A stretch of 64,000 nucleotides of DNA, taken from Sipunculus nudus (lineage: Eukaryota; Annelida; Sipuncula; Golfingiida; Sipunculidae). The translations under genes and the position numbers were made by a program. Below, one piece after another: positions 63,401 to 64,000 of the stretch (its first letter is position 1; every line of letters starts with the position of its first letter). Location: assembly GCA_026874595.1 (NCBI GenBank), contig CM049310.1:65488056-65552055 (forward strand), in the 5' to 3' direction. Below the pieces are notes generated by a model. It was given only the letters and a program-made list of their open reading frames with translations, had not been told where the DNA came from and did no database searches.

Positions 63401-64000
63401 TGCAAGTCTGGCAAAATCTCGCACCGTATCTCGTCAAACGAGAAAACACGAAATTTCACGGAAATGCTTATAACTCGGCCAGTTTTACAGCTAGACACGT
63501 CTGGTTTCCGGCATTTCCTTCCACATGACCAGCTTGACACGATAGATGTGCAAGTCAGGCCAAATCTCGCACCCTATCTCGTCAAACGAGAAAACACGAG
63601 ATTTCACGGAAATGGTTATAACTCGGCGAGTTTTACAGCTAGACAGGTCTAGTTTTCGGCATTTTCTTTCACATGACCTGCTGGACATGACAGAACTGAA
63701 AGTCAGGCCGAATGTCGCACCGTATCTCGTGAAACGAGAAAACATGTGATTTCACGGCATTGGTTATAACTCGGCGAGTTTTACAGATAGACACGTCTGG
63801 TTTTCGGCATTTTGTTCCACTAGACCAGCTTGACACGACAGACATGCATGTCAGGCAAAATGTCGCACCGTATCCCGTCAAACGAGAAAACACGAGATTT
63901 CACGGAACTGCAGCTAGACAGGTCTAGTTTTCGGCATTTAGTTCCACATGACCCGCTTGACATGACAAACCTGCAAGACTGGCCAAATCTCGCACCATAT
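60445..64000 (+). repeat. D/E macro-unit, copy 2 (cut by window end)
   Basis: Same order as copy 1: D body, three modules, tail, T20, hairpins at 62,280, 62,340, 62,416, 62,483, 62,542 and 62,606, E1 body and satellite (first marker 63,134). Differences are few, for example TTAAAATAGGTC for TTAAATTGGTC near 60,558. It is still inside the satellite block at 64,000. Confidence 0.93.

Overview
No credible protein-coding gene, tRNA or rRNA was found. The window is a repeat landscape from an animal genome. Its longest open frames (about 150-214 codons) are translations of tandem repeats and TGTT/TGTC microsatellite (CLFVCLFV / QTNKQTDR) that recur at every repeat period. Phylum is a guess. Families such as the TTTAGCTCA..., GAGCTTATGCTATGG... 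and 'ggtcaaaggtcaaggtca' repeats look like those of marine invertebrates, most likely a mollusc. I could not run a search.

Layout. Four macro-arrays follow one another, each introduced by a 5' leader of about 1.2 kb. The leader ends in a small GACC-NNN-GGTC dyad plus CTAG/CTTG. The first three arrays end in a shared 3' trailer. Array 1 (1,247-26,675) has eight A units of about 1,269 bp, four B units (1,262/1,283 bp) and eight C units of about 1,274 bp. Array 2 (29,292-44,410) repeats the same order with about two A, four B and six C units. It is a near-identical segmental duplicate, offset by exactly 20,305 bp over 10,191-18,345. Array 3 (46,322-50,203) has B units only. Between trailer 3 and leader 4 sits a 2,100-bp insertion with inverted termini (50,934-53,033). 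Its empty site is preserved at 45,138-45,140. Array 4 (54,212-64,000, runs off the window) is a 6.23-kb D/E macro-unit present about 1.6 times. It contains 148-bp satellite blocks and six-hairpin clusters.

Shared grammar. All unit types are built from the same modules in roughly the same order: a GC- and CpG-rich tail; a GCTTGCCGG...GGCAAGC hairpin; a TGTT/TGTC microsatellite; a cluster of four RGGTCA nuclear-receptor-type half-sites; a GTTACCATGGTWAC palindrome (RFX X-box-like); a nested TCTCG/CGAGA dyad inside a roughly 148-bp module; and one or two CTCF-like boxes (for example GCCACCAGGGGGCG). I counted 59 CTCF-like boxes by eye, all in the same orientation. This regulatory-motif-laden repeat family, amplified between fixed ends with unit-type switches at doubled hairpins, is the best candidate for an undescribed system. 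Motif identity is seen in the sequence. Protein binding and function are inference.
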